This document shows positions 1-12,875 of a stretch of DNA of 64,000 nt, piece by piece. Where the stretch lies: positions 558,001 to 622,000 of the forward strand of contig JASJOG010000152.1 in assembly GCA_030142905.1 (NCBI GenBank). Reading direction: 5' to 3'. Source of the DNA: Heliopora coerulea. Taxonomy: Eukaryota > Cnidaria > Anthozoa > Scleralcyonacea > Helioporidae. The position numbers were made by a program, and so were the translations under genes. Position 1 is the first letter of the stretch. Every line of letters starts with the position of its first letter. The notes below the pieces were generated by a model. That model was not told the origin of the DNA, did not search any database, and worked only from the letters and a program-made list of their open reading frames with translations.

Positions 1-598
1 GATCTCATTGGGATTACTGGACCGAGGAAGGTAAGTGGAGAAAACATCGAATGCATGACATTTACCAATTTATTAGAAGGACGACAAGAACATAAGGTTT
101 ATTGTTGACGAAATTACGTAAAACTAAACCCGATGAAATTTCATAAAAACCAGTGGAACATAATGCAAACTGACGTTACTCAAGAGGTATCGATGTACGA
201 CAGTTAAAAAAAAGTTTGATAAAAATAAGCGAAAGGTAGTAACATTCTGCAAAAGCTGACTAGAACATAGTTGTTTTTCTGGACACGTGACAGCGACGGC
301 GGCGTGGCGGTAGAGATCGTACATGACGGTAAGTAATAAACTCTACGACTCAGCAATAAAAGTTAATAACATGCAACTAAAGTCGATGAGAATCAGTAGG
401 ACAAAATAAATCGAGATCAGAACTGCTAAGACTAAATGAAAAATACCGATGAGTGCTGACAAGACTAAACGAAATCCGTATACAATGATAAGATTTGGCA
501 GAAGTCAGTGCAAACTAATAAAATTTAATACATCCTGATGAGGGCAGATAAGACTTGGAAACAGTCGAGGGCTGGAAACTAATGAGATCTAATACAAA

Positions 599-800
599 TC
601 AAAAGAGCGGATGAAATTTAATACTAGTCGACAGTGAATGTGAGTGACAGAGTGAGAGGGAAAGTGAGTAAGCGAGTGAGTGAGTGATTGAATTAGGGAG
701 GGAGGGAGGAGGAGAGGGAAAGAGAGACAGAGACAGACAGAGAGACAGAGAGAGGGAGAGGGATAGAGCGCGACAAACAGACAAACACAGAGAGTATAAG
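599..800. repeat. GA-rich simple-sequence tract
   Basis: Degenerate GAGA/GACA/GAGT repeats lie in CA-A intron 2. A shorter version of the same tract sits at about 35815-35935 in CA-C, so it predates the duplication and has since changed length. Reading frames across it are low-complexity artefacts. Confidence 0.8.
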
Positions 801-1418
801 ATTCGATTTATTTTCCACGATGTGGTGCCTGGGAGGAACCTCTCTCAGCAATAAAACTTAACATATTTTCAGGTCCAGAAAACTGGCACAAGTATTACCC
901 GAAATGTAACGGAATGCGACAATCACCAATCAATATAAACACAACCATGGTAAAACACGACAGCAGTCTTGGAAATATCTTGTTCACAAACTATGGAACC
1001 GTTCCACCCGGTGTAAACTTCACAGCAAAAAATAAGGGCCGCACCGTCTCTGTTTCATTCGAGGGTTATTCAAGCACAACGGTACCTTCCATCAGTTCAG
1101 GAGGACTTCCAGGAACTTTCAAGCTGATAAGTTATCACTTTCATTGGGGGATGAATAGTATACGCGGATCAGAACATCAAAAGGATGGACTTCGATATCC
1201 CGCAGAGGTAAAAATTTTGACAAACTTTCCAGGAAACTTCTGTTAAGTGTGGATGACATGACTGAGTAAGCTACTTGCCCATAACAGCTTACTACAGTCG
1301 CAAGTAGCAAATTACGATTATCATGATGTATTTAAGGTTCCTCTTAGAAAGAAATGTAGTTTAAACAGCTCAAATCTAATATCCCAAAAGATTCATTTTG
1401 ATTTATCTCAAGAGTAGA

Positions 1419-1457
1419 GTGACTCTGAAGATCTGAGGCCGTTGAAACGTCAGTCAC
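1419..1457 (+). ncRNA. Hammerhead-ribozyme-like relic
   Basis: The conserved core CTGAAGA is at 1425-1431, followed by GAAA at 1444-1447 and the cleavage-type triplet GTC at 1449-1451. A perfect 6-bp stem I can form between GTGACT (1419-1424) and AGTCAC (1452-1457). No convincing stem II is seen between the two core blocks and stem III is minimal, so this is probably a decayed copy. The equivalent site in CA-C is 36562-36600, where stem I has one mismatch. Confidence 0.4.
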
Positions 1458-4400
1458 GACAAACATAACGAAAAGTAGTTCTTAAGACTACTTCAACCTG
1501 AATGATTAACTTTCACGAACAAGAGCCAATTTTCCACGGTTCAAAACATTCACTTTATTCCGAAAGATACAGTATGAAGATATCAATACTAACTTGAAAA
1601 TTGGATAGCATTTGAAAAATACATTTGAAAAAAGACTAGGCTAGTATTCCTGAGGCACGTCTCAAAGGAGAATGGTTAAATAAAAACAAAAATCGAACAA
1701 TACGCAAATGTTCGACATGTTTTGAGGACTCGGCTTCACGAACCTTCACGTATTGTCTGTCACAACTACAAGCTTGCTCAAGGATAGTAATAATGTACAA
1801 CCTTCATTGCGTCAAGCACTAAATACAAGACAGGCCAGTATCCATGAGACAACTGAAAGGGCGGCTATCCTAACTCTGTTGAACAGCTTGCTGATGACAC
1901 GGCCTGAATTATGCTCCCAAAAAACCATCCTTATACATGACACTTCCTCGCAACAGCCTTAAAAAAGAATGGGAACTCCAGGAGACAATACAAACACTAA
2001 GTATCAGAGTTATTAACCTCTTATCCTGAATTTTCCACTAATTTAGCTTCACTTGGTACACATGAATATGAAATATCCGAACCTCTCGGTGGCTGTGGAA
2101 GAAAGTGATGGTTTAGCCGTACTTGGAGTTTTTATTAAGGTAAAACCTATCATAGACATTACTCGGGAGCCAGTACCCGTGGATGAATTGTTGTGCGATG
2201 GTTACGAAAGAAGAATCTTAATTGTTTATGTTAAATAGTAATGAGTAATAATAATAGCAATAATTATGACAATAATAATAATAATAATAATAATAGTAAT
2301 ATTACTATTATATGGAATAGTGTAATAAAACACGGTCATAACCATTCCTTACTCCATTAAATACAGGAAGGACAGAGGAACGAGGTGTTTGAAAACTTTC
2401 TTAATCTGACCAAGTACAATGTCACAAACATTGGTACGTATAAGTAGCAGATGATGGAGGACATGTAGCTGTAGTTTGGTGACTATATGGGCCATTGGCA
2501 GTGTAAGTTGGCAGGTGGTTGACTGTCTAGTTTGGTGCTATGTAAGTTAGTGGCCGTTGTGGGCTTGTTACGTGATTAATTTGAATGAAAGCTGGAGGTT
2601 AGTAGGTTGACATTTTCACAAATTAGTAGGAATTATTAGCGAGATTTTTTTGCGAAATCGTAGCTCTCAGGATTGGCAGACAGGCAATCTTCCATGGAAA
2701 CTGTTATTTCTCCATATAAAACTAAGGTCCAATACTCAAATGAAATTACCTTGTCCTTCAGATATGAAGTCAAAAGTTACTCCGTACAAACTGATGTCAA
2801 TTCTGCCCACGAATAAGACATTTTATCGTTACAATGGCTCTTTGACAACTCCGAAATGCCAGGAAAGTGTGACTTGGACTGGTTTTGACAACGCTATTGA
2901 AATTTCAAAACCGCATGTAAACCCTGAGACTGTGAGTCGCCTGATTTAAAGACGTAAAGACAAATAGCGTACCTAGAGTGAGAAATTCATCTGGTATGGT
3001 GGGAAATAAACCCTAAGACGAGCTGTGTCTGAAAAACGCGAGATTATTAAGATGCAATTTAACGAAATTGATTCAGCGCTGGTTGTAATAAAGTTAAATA
3101 CTCCGCGCGTCTGTCCCGACCTTACTTCTGTTTAAGAGGAAGTACGTGATCCACTGTCCTTCAAGCCATGTTTTTTTTTTGTACAACTGTCTACCTCACT
3201 TTAAGAAGCTTGTCTTTTCACCTGGCGATATTGAAGTATTGATGATATTTTGTGTCAACGCTAATACATCTTGCTGATTTATTTGTCATAGCTTGATGAA
3301 TTCCGTAAGCTGAAGTACTTGGATAGCAACAATGTGAGCTAATCATTGGTGGATACGTTCAGATCAGTCTAACCTCTGAATGGCCGCACGGTCTTAGCCA
3401 ACTTCATTCTTCTGAAGACGACAAGGGCCACGGGAACTACTGACACTCCAGGCAGTAAAGGAACACCTGTGACTATTGAGACTACTGGGACTAATGAGAA
3501 TATTGGGATTGCTATGACTACTGGAACTAATTGGAACTTAGGGACCACTGTCACTAATGCTAATATTCAGACTACAGTGACTAGCTCTACCTCAACTCCT
3601 GATAGTGGCCACGGAATCTCGGAAAATCTTGTGTTGATGCTAAGCGGTGTCTTATTCGTTTTTCTCAATTTATTGGAACTATGAACAGTTTTCTAAAAAT
3701 GCATACATTTGTGTAACTGTACCTTGTACCCGCTTATCACTATCTTATTCTTATTGCACTTTTTTTGGGGAAATGTAAAAGGAGTTTTCTAGAAATAGAT
3801 GACATAGGTTAAAGTACTTTCTGTGTAATGTAATAATTGTTGACTATTTCTTATTTTACTAAGGTTCAGATTCATTATAAAAGCGAGTTTTGCCGTAATT
3901 ATGTCGTCAAGCTGAAACCATAACTGAATAGTCTAAACAAGGTTAATACTAATTTTAAACAGAAATACGCTCACACGATAACCTGTTGCAAGCATTCTTA
4001 AACCGTTAGCAGCGCACAGCACCTGACGATGGAGTAACACTCTAAAACACCACGGTTTATCGTAGTTGTTTTTTTTTTTATTAGGTAAAAAAGCCTGAAG
4101 TGGTTATTAATTTAACGGTAGTGTCAAAAATGAATCAAAAGTGAGGCTAAAAAACTTTGATGCCACCAAGAACAAAAACTCAAGAAAACAAAACAAAAGT
4201 TCATCTTGGTTGTTTCAGAACAGATGATGGAAGTAAGTGTAATGGCCGGTTCCTCTCATTTTGTCAGCTGGATACAAGTACCAAAATACCTTTCGACGTT
4301 ATTTTTTCAATGTACCACACCGTTTTAAACTAATTTCAAAATATCTTCCAAACACTTTGTTCACTTCTTATATCGAGGGATGGTAACGAACAGCTTTTCA

Positions 4401-4580
4401 AGGAGCCTAGCAGTTAATGACAACGCGCATTTGTTGATTCATCAAAAACCACACCGCAGCCACATCAGCGGTATGTGGAGTCTTCATTTCATAAAATATT
4501 TTGAAAAATTATAACATCGATTAACCAAGTGAAACAAAAGCAGACGATTTGCAAGCAAATACTTATTTATTTGTCTTCCA

Positions 4581-5741
4581 TTACAATAAGTTGTTTTTCG
4601 GTGTCACGTCTTCAAATCCGGGGGGGAGGCCTGCACGGTATTTGGTTTGTAGAGATTTCACTATTACGCGTATTTTGACTGGAAGGCTTTTTTGAGAATT
4701 TCCGGTTATTCGTAACGAGTATTCTCCTGGGTTTGGCTTTAGAAGCTGAGGTATTAGAAGTCTTAGGAGGATATTCTCTGGCTGCTTCTTGGGTATTTAG
4801 GGTATCTTTTCGTGGCTTTCTCGGTACACCTTTTCTGGAATTCTTTGGACCAATTCTGTAATCAGATCTCACACCATCGCATCTGGTTTCTATTTGATCC
4901 GACTTTGAAGAACAATCAGTGTTTATTCCACTGTCTGTTGAACTCGGTGAAATTTCCTTTGGTTCCGCCGCACTACTTTGTGAAACTAAACCACCATTCA
5001 TTTCATTATTACATGTTCCTGCACGTCCTCTCTTTCCCGTATCCTCCTCGTTCACTCGTTTCTGAGGTTCCGATGTGGATTTGGATGATGCATTTTGCTG
5101 GTCTCCCTTATCCTCTGAGCAAAAGGCTAAAGGATCAATGTTTATTCCATTTTGCTCAGTATTTCCACGTCGATTCCCAACTTTATCCTCGTTGTTCACT
5201 CGACTTCGGCGTCCGGACTTGTATTTCGACCTTTCCTTCCTGTCGTGAACTTTCTCTCAGCTTACGTAATTTTCACCATTTTTCCACGAGGAAGGTTCTC
5301 TGTTCACGTCTTTTCCAAGGGTCGCCACCTCGCCTTCTTCATTATCCCTTCGTTGTTCCCTAGATCTCCTTCCTAGTCTCCTTGGGCCACTGCCATCCCT
5401 TCTTTCTACGTTGTATTGTGTTGTATTGTTCTCGTTATTGACTCTTCGTTTCCTGAGTTCTTTACGATAACCTTCCCTCCAACCCCGATCTTTTTCCCTT
5501 CTTTTTTCATTTTCATCCGTTTCTAAAGCATCCTGTGGGTCATTCCGACCATTTACCCTACTATTCGCAGCCCGATACTCTTCAGCAAATTTACCCCTTC
5601 TTATTCCCTCCCTCCTTCGCAACTTTCTTTAATCGTTCGTCGCTTATCGTTTGACAACTTAATGGTTTCAACATTTTTACCTGTCACTGCGTTGTCACAA
5701 GTGGAGGTCATCTGAAGGTTCTTTCCACCACCTGGTTCTTC
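4581..5741 (-). pseudogene. RNF25 last-exon pseudogene (duplicated fragment)
   Basis: This is a minus-strand copy of the final exon of RNF25 (functional version 39837-40997), and none of the eight upstream exons accompanies it. Three lesions are visible against the intact copy: one extra G in the G-run at about 4620-4626, a nonsense change (CGA to TGA) at 5257-5259, and a 1-bp deletion near 5620. The similarity to the functional locus ends at about 5795, shortly beyond the splice acceptor inside the intron. The right breakpoint of the segmental duplication therefore fell in RNF25 intron 8. With no RWD or RING domain, no ligase could be made from it. Confidence 0.9.
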
Positions 5742-5817
5742 CTAGACAAAATTGAATAATTTTCAGAAATCTTTCCACTAGAATTAAGATCCTACAACAA
5801 TAGACGATTGAAAAGCC

Positions 5818-6105
5818 ATTTCATAAACTCGTGTCTCGCGTTTCACCAGGGTTTCCAAACACTTGAGAACAATAGAATTCCACTCGGCCGTTCACCGCGC
5901 GATTATCATTGTTCCCTCGAGTTTGTAAAACACTCACGACAATAAAAACCACTCGGTCTTAACGGCCTCATGTTTTCATTGTCTTTCGTGTTTTACAAAC
6001 TCTCGAGAACAATAAAAACCGCTCGGTGAACAGCCTCTTGAATTCTATTGTTCTCGCGTGTTTGGAAACCCTGGTAAAACACTCGCACTCGTTTATGAAA
6101 TATTA
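5818..6105. mobile_element. Fold-back (palindromic) element
   Basis: Long imperfect inverted arms run from about 5818 to 5935 and 5985 to 6105. The left arm reads CAGGGTTTCCAAACAC then GAGAACAATAGAATTC, and the right arm carries their reverse complements. The element sits just beyond the duplication breakpoint at about 5795. No reading frame is present. It is probably a non-autonomous hairpin MITE. Confidence 0.65.
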
Positions 6106-9100
6106 CATGAAAACCCTAATTTTATTTTATCGTAAAATTATAGTACAAAATCCTACGAAACTTGCCACATCGATTGAAATTATTAAATCAAGCATTGTCA
6201 TTCAAGAAACGTTTCTATACCAATAACATAGTTTTCCCAAACACGAAAAGAATTTCTTTCTTTTTAACCTGTCAATCGACTTCTTTCATTTTTACAAGAA
6301 GACGTATTTATACAGCTCATACCACACGTAGGTTTAACTAGGTAGGTCTAAGTTAAATCGACAGAAAGAGTATAAATTTCGTTTTAAAAACTCGCTACGC
6401 ACGCATAATACTATGGAAAAGGCATGAAAAATGGCAGAGATACACATAATTACGGTACATTCATTAATAATTCATTTATAAAACAGAGAGATAATAATAA
6501 CAGAAAACGTCGGTTTCGGAACGTGACTTAAAATTGACATGAAAATCCAACAAGTTTCAACTTGAGTTTTTCTTAAGAAATGGTACGTTTTAGATATCAT
6601 AACACACAATGGAATGGAGAGTTAGTCATGTCATCAAAGCATTTGAAACGTGATTCGAAAACTCGACTATTTCATCCTTTATCAGCAAACTTCTCGGTGT
6701 ATTTATATCTGACCAAACAGGCCTTATGATGTAAGATATGTTACGTAAACGGACAATACACAAGCGTTCGTTATGAAGGGCGGAGTTAGAAGTGGGCGGG
6801 GCACGGTTCATGCACAATCGTCTGAAGATTTTCCTGAACCCAGACAGAGATAGAACCCGCAACTTTCTGACGACCAGTGAGACACTAACCATTTCTTACC
6901 CGAGACCCAAACGTACAGTGATGGCAACACATGACTACTGGTTCGATGGACTGACAGTTACGTGCAGTCTCATTAATTGCCTCAAGATGTCAATTATGCA
7001 TAAAATTCAGAAAATTTCGCTTTCGCTTTTTCAAAGGTGACAGAAAGAACAGCAGATCAATATTCGCTCGGGGGATAGTCACTTAGTAGGCAGCATGCTT
7101 TGTTATACAACTTTTTAACCTTAGATAATCCCAATCAAAACTTGAGTGCTATTGGCATTTGAGTTGAGAACACTTGCAATGGATATCAACCCTTAATTAA
7201 AACACCTACTTGGAAAACACATTTATGTTGTGATTACGTAACATTGGTGAGTAAGGACATTGCTTTAAGTCTATAACTAGTGTTGTCGGTACATCGTAAG
7301 CATCTAATAGCTGTAGTTAAATTTTACCAAATAAGCAATTTACGTTGAGAAATACAGCAGCCTTTAACACCACAACATAATCTGAATAGTATGATGTAAT
7401 TAGTTTACCACAACTACTTGTCTAAGAGGTGTTACAAGATATCGCAAAGATGTTTATCTATCGAGGTCTCTTGAATTTTAAAAGAGTTATAAGTATAAAG
7501 GCTTGTTTCCATCTAGAACTCTCGAATTTAGAGTGAACTGTTCACGTCTATTCAATCAGCTTAATCTTCTTAAAGCAATATCAAGCTCATCCCGAGAGTA
7601 TCAAATATAGAAATAATTATCTAAAAATAACATGGGGAAAAATCCCCCAACTGCCAAATAAGAAAAGCTGAATTGTTTTAAAGTTTGAATCATGAAGAAA
7701 GTGCAAAATAATATTACAGAAACAAATGTGAAACTCAACTTTCGTTCGGTATTCCAAAACGAAAGTATGTATGTGATTGTAGGGCTCAATAAAATTGCAC
7801 AGTAATATGAGTTGGATTCCGTATTCCAACTAAAGTTGAATAACATACATCTGAAGACAAAGAACTGTGCACTTGAAGATCACGTGAGCTATTGCCTGTT
7901 GGTAAACAAATTCGAATGTGCAAAATCAGTCTGTGAAGGTAGACGATATAACCTCGGTCATTCGTCAGTCGATATATACTGAGCCTGCGGAGATAACGCA
8001 GGGAGATAATGCACGAGTTAGTTCATTTCATATTTAATTTTTGATTGTAAAATAGGTTTGTTTCGATTTTATTTGACAGAGTCCGTAATTTGTGTTCACT
8101 AATATGTTTTAAAATGGATCAGATGGAAAATTATCGCGTTTTACCTTAAAGGAAATTCATTTTGCGCTTGCCGTGACTATAATTTCAGTTCTAGGAAACG
8201 ATATTAAAATCTACCGTACGTGCTAGCTTGACAATGTCACAAGTATGTTCTTAATCTGTTGTTTGCACAGGTAAACAAGTGTCTGTTTTGTAGCTTCTTT
8301 TCTTCTGATGAAATAAATTTTCTCGATATAAAGTAAGAATAGATATCGCCGTCAGTCACACATGGTACAGATTTCAATTGGGAATTATCAGCGTTTGCCG
8401 AAGTGGACATAAAGAACATCTTGGAAACCAAAACCGAACCTTTCTTAGTATCACTTTACTCCAATCTCTATTTCTAACGACAATGACATCCAACTTTTGA
8501 GGAAGGATTTTTTTAGACCAATGATGGTGTGGTATTGGCCATATTTGACACACAATTGTCAGCCGACCTTTACTCGTGACGAGCGCACAATGTACAGCTG
8601 TGAAAAAGTCACGAGAGAAAGTCACACGAACCCTAATTCCAGTCTATAAAGAGAACCTTTCTTGTGTCCTTCTGCCAACGCTTTCCTAGGGACAAAAGCT
8701 GTGAATCTTGATGACACCAAACACAATTCCTCAACACCATTCCATCTGTTCATTTTAATAGTTGTCCGTCGTCATTTACTCCGAAGTAAAGAAAACGAAG
8801 CCTAGGAGTCAATTTCTCAAATTAAAAGAATTAATTAGAAGAGGAATTATCAATAATAAACAACATTGCTCACCAGAGGAAAAATCCATTCAGAAGACAA
8901 TCTAAACAGTCTTTGTGTTTTGGCCCAAGGATTAAGAACGTTACGGAAATAGTTTTACCCACTAAAAGCCACCAAACTATCAGAACAAATTACCAATTTT
9001 AAGAACAGAGGATATGAAGACTTTCATTAGGAGAGAAGAAGAGTTTCAGTTAAAGACAGTCGTTTTTCTGTTTTTATGTGGAAGTTAAACTTTGCAACAA

Positions 9101-11120
9101 TGATGTCGGTGAAAGATGTCTAGTCTCTGGAAACAAAGTAATGACATCTGTAATTGACTGAAAAACCACTCATACGAATGAGGATACTCTGCAATTGAAG
9201 TGGTCTGTGATAAAATGCTGTATATAAATAAAATATCAAAGAATACCCAAAAGTCATAGGGACCGTGTATTTACACTGGCGTTCAATTTTATACAAAATA
9301 TTGATAGGAATTTCCATTCTTTTGAACGCATTACCATATCAATCGCTAAGAAACCATAGGCCAATGATTTGGATGGGTTAAATACCACCTTAAGTCGTCA
9401 ACCAATCATCCAGGGGTTCCTTTCTACGACAAAAGACAAACTGGCAGCAATTGACATAGATAAAAAAGCCGATTTTATCTGGCAGATTGTTCCATCTGTG
9501 TTTGGCACTTGTGGCACACAGCGATCCCTCGCTAAGTCAAGGGCGACTTACATCCGAGTTGAACCAGTGCAGAGATTGAACAGGAAATCGTATCCGTCTT
9601 CTTTTATTATACTTTTCAAGAGGTAAGAATCAGATCTTTCCTTCCAATCAGTGTTCGTTTATTGTATCACAGCTGTTTATTACATAGTGAATCAACTCCC
9701 TGGTTTCACTTTAGGGAGCGGTTAATGATACAGTTTGTAGGTAGTTTTACGTTTCTTAACGTGTCATTTACGATTAACATGTCAAGACTTTGTCTTTTTC
9801 TCTCACTCGTTGCCGAGTTTGGGTCTTCAAAACATTTCATACATATAGCCCTTGGAACTTAGTTTAGTATATTCGAGGTTTTTAACTAATGCATGCTAAA
9901 CGAACTATACACGTCTGATACTCAGATTCTCGAAAGTATAGAATGTGAAAACTGAAGTAGGGCAAGCAAGAATCACTAAGTCCGAAAAAGCTGAAAATAT
10001 TTCTTCGATATAATTATGATTCTCTAACTTTATCTTTTGTAAAGGCGTTGTCTCTGGATGTTCGAGAAGTAGCTAAGAAATTCTAATTAAAACTATACAT
10101 AAACTGTATGCCGTAGGCCCTAAAATTCTTGACAAATGGGTCGAATTTAGTAAAATTAAATTCCACAAATATGGCTGGCTCAAATGTGGACGTATGGCTT
10201 TAGTCCTGAAGGAAGTCAAAGATCTTTCATGACAGCCTTTCCAATCGCAAGAAATTCAAAGAACAACCTTCGATTTCTACTGACTTTGTCTGAAGTAACA
10301 ACGTAAAAATTGCATTTAAGGAAAAGTAAGTAGAACAAACAAAAATAATTCAACTCCCCTGCAAACATTTAATAACACAGTATATCACTTCAAGCTCTAC
10401 TACTCGGGTACGATTAACAGCAAAAGGTCGCCATGCCAAACCTAACAGGCACTTTTATAACCGTATAACGGAGACTGACAAACGCTTACATAAACTCCTG
10501 GCAAACCACCGTGAAATTACAAACACATCTCAGTGCGACTACAAATGATTGCGAGTCAAGTAGAGGAACTTCAGTTCAGAGCAATTAACAAACACTTTTG
10601 GGAATATCACAACATTAGTCTTTCATCTGGTGAGCTTCTGCCAGAATCCCGTTGTGTTTGATGTAATTTCCCTTCCATAACAATAATCTAACTACGTTCT
10701 TGGTCTTTCGAGGAGATGCAGCAATGTTACCAATAACACGACATTAATGACAAAGGCAGCTTCAGCTCGCCTAGAGGCAGCGTTCCAAAATTTTTTCACA
10801 AACAAAGGCAAAAAGAGAGTTCGAGTTAGACAACCAGCCATGAAGGGCTGAAACATTTGTCAAACTAGAAAGGTAGTTTGAATTGACTCTGGGCTGTTGC
10901 TAAAGCCAAAATAATCCATTTCTGCACCGAAAATTCATTCGTAAATCTTTTGCAGCCACAGTAAGATATTAATGGCTGGCTACATATTTGAAACATTGTT
11001 GTATATATAATACTGATCGACATTTGTTGTCCTAGAATGTCAGTTCGACAGAAGTTTGTCTTGGGTGAAACATTTTTCCCATCAAATGATCAGGTTCAAT
11101 ACATGTTTGATCATTTAGCC
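6106..11120. other. Gene-poor spacer
   Basis: I find no exon series, conserved protein or RNA gene here. Short open frames, such as those around 7601-7846, 8374-8625 and 9369-9626, have no recognisable domain and no consistent splice context. The only structured piece I recognise is a degraded SINE at about 6815-6905. Confidence 0.6.
6815..6905 (-). repeat. Degraded tRNA-derived SINE
   Basis: Read on the minus strand this resembles the SINE at 56140-56290. It has a worn box A-like part, followed by a box B-like GGTTC-type segment and the shared ending near CAGACAGAGATAGAACCC. It carries several substitutions and is inactive. Confidence 0.45.
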
Positions 11121-11124
11121 GCTT

Positions 11125-11725
11125 TTAGTTTAGTTTAGTTTAAGTCTTTATTTAAAGAGGGTAGCACATAATAGCCAAAGCTAATAAACTTGTGGCCCTC
11201 AAAATACAAAGATAAAATTACAAAAAGAGGGAAATTGCAAACAACACTAAAATTCGATAGAATACTACATAAAAAGCAATTACAACTGCATACTGAAACT
11301 ATTTTAATTTAACTGTTCGTTAAATAAGTGTCCCCAAAATTTACGTTTAAATAATTTAACCGTCTCCGATCTTTTTAATGTCAGAGGTAGACTGTTCCAT
11401 AACCTACAACTACTCACTGCAAAAGCTCCGTCGCCTTCAGCTTCTTTTTTGTAACGAGGGCATAATAAATTTAAGGAGGAATATCTAATGTTTCGTGAAT
11501 GTACTTCGGTAATGACTGTAATTAAGTCCTTCAAATAAGGAGGCAATGTACCAAGCAAACCATTAAACACAAGAACACACCTCCTTATCTTGGCCTCTTC
11601 CTAGAATGATAACCAACGTAATTTGTTGAAAAGGTGAACTGATGGTGTTAGACTATCTGCGAAAAGGATTGTTCTGGCTGCTCTCTTTTGCAATTTAAGT
11701 ACACTTTCTAAATTCTCCTTGCTAC
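11125..11725 (-). mobile_element. LINE fragment, end of reverse-transcriptase ORF
   Basis: On the minus strand, 11570 to 11304 encodes the typical C-terminal end of a non-LTR retrotransposon polyprotein: a GLLGTLPPYLKDL-type segment, a GDGAFAVSSCRLWNSLPL block and a final FKRKFWGHLF. Further upstream (to about 11720) is a recognisable LQKRAARTILFAD motif separated by a stop. A (CTAAA)n-type tail at 11125-11150 marks the 3' end. The copy is 5'-truncated and broken. It lies 3.3 kb or more upstream of CA-B. Confidence 0.8.
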
Positions 11726-12599
11726 ATGTTGTCTTTTATCACGCCAGTCAGCGCACCTCACAAGAACAGCCCCTGAAAATTGTCGCTCTATTTTCAAGAC
11801 AAGATCGTCGCAAACTGTGGTTTGTCTGGCGTATGTAATGCAGTCCCAAGCTCACAGTTCCTGTTTACGATTCACTCGCTAATGAATGGGTAATTCCGAA
11901 GACTGCGAAGAATAAATCATTCATAGCAGAACAAACAATCGTGTTGTACAATGGTTTCGTACTAACAGGGCCTAAAAGGATATTACGCAGTATAAAGCTG
12001 CCATGTCTTTCCTTCTTTTGTATCGAAACGTAAATATCCATATTGGTTATCCATTTAATAGAGACTGATGAGTTATTTATAGGGCGGTAGAAGCATGGCG
12101 GGGAGTAAAAATTGCATTTTAAGATTTTACAGCTGTTAAGCTGCTGTTTAGCTCAGACGGTAAATATTTTAGTTGCTGACAAATACATAACACCGAAATG
12201 GCAGATTAAGAATGGAGTAAAACAAATTGCTGCCTTCCCCGGCTCCAACGTCCACGGTTAATATTAAAAAGAAACGGTTAATAACAGTAAAAAATATCAT
12301 GAATGTTTCGGTCAAGATACCATTACCTTCGACCACTATGTTAAAATGGGCGATAGGAAGTGCTTTATAAACTAATCGAGGAGTTATTCTGGCAGTCTTG
12401 CACTCACAATTAAGGTAATTAAACCTTCCTCATGAAATTAACTTTTCCCTGCAAGATGTCACCCCTCGAAGACTAAAACCGTCTGGCGTGAGCCAGATTA
12501 AAATGATCGAAGTCCGGTGCTGCCGAGAATGAGTCGACAACTGTTGGTTAAAGAGGCTCACAAAGACACAAACACATCACAACTTTATCTTCAGTTTTC

Positions 12600-12875
12600 A
12601 AAAATCCGAAATATAAATTCAGTGGTTAATGTACAATCTTCATTGTAAGCAAGATCACTTGTAAAGACTGCGATGCCGTGTACATCGGTCAAACTTCCCG
12701 AGCTCTGAAAACAAGAGTAAAGAAACACACCCAAGTCTTCGCTAAGTCAAGTAAGAATGCTTTTTTGGCTCAACATCGTTTACATTCCAATCATGAGACA
12801 CACCTTGGCGGAGCTCAAATTATTGACGACTTGAGACAATGGTCTCTGTGTAAGGAGCATTGTTGTGTAAAGTGA
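12600..12875 (+). mobile_element. GIY-YIG endonuclease fragment (Penelope-like element)
   Basis: From about 12655 the plus strand encodes a CKDCDAVYIGQTSRALKTR segment followed by H-x5-Q and LAQH motifs. This is the GIY-YIG nuclease signature (here VYIGQT) with the Cys-rich lead that is typical of Penelope-like retroelements. Only this domain is seen and no reverse transcriptase was recognised beside it. The link to Penelope elements is inference from the domain and from the hammerhead motifs elsewhere in the window. Confidence 0.65.

Larger units (their letters stand above)
1..3684 (+). pseudogene. Alpha carbonic anhydrase CA-A, 5' end outside window, C-terminus broken
   Basis: Readable exons are 1-30, 873-1207, 2047-2139, 2367-2433, 2762-2916 and 3292-3684, all with GT/AG borders and phases identical to CA-C. 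The catalytic core is still open: the zinc ligands in HFHWG and LHLVH, the SEHQKDG glutamate, the SLTTP threonine and the two cysteines that form the usual disulfide of extracellular CAs. The last exon has TAA at 3340-3342 and again at 3370-3372. These stops cut off the conserved final strand of the CA fold, the Thr/Asn-rich linker and the hydrophobic GPI-type tail, which still reads in frame to 3684. TWTVF has become TWTGF. Arginine replaces the proton-shuttle histidine, as in CA-C. It is probably a decaying copy, though a truncated secreted product cannot be excluded. Confidence 0.85.

Noticed and set aside
9369..9626. 85-aa frame between transposon remains
   Set aside because: It has no domain, no splice context and no second exon in the same region.
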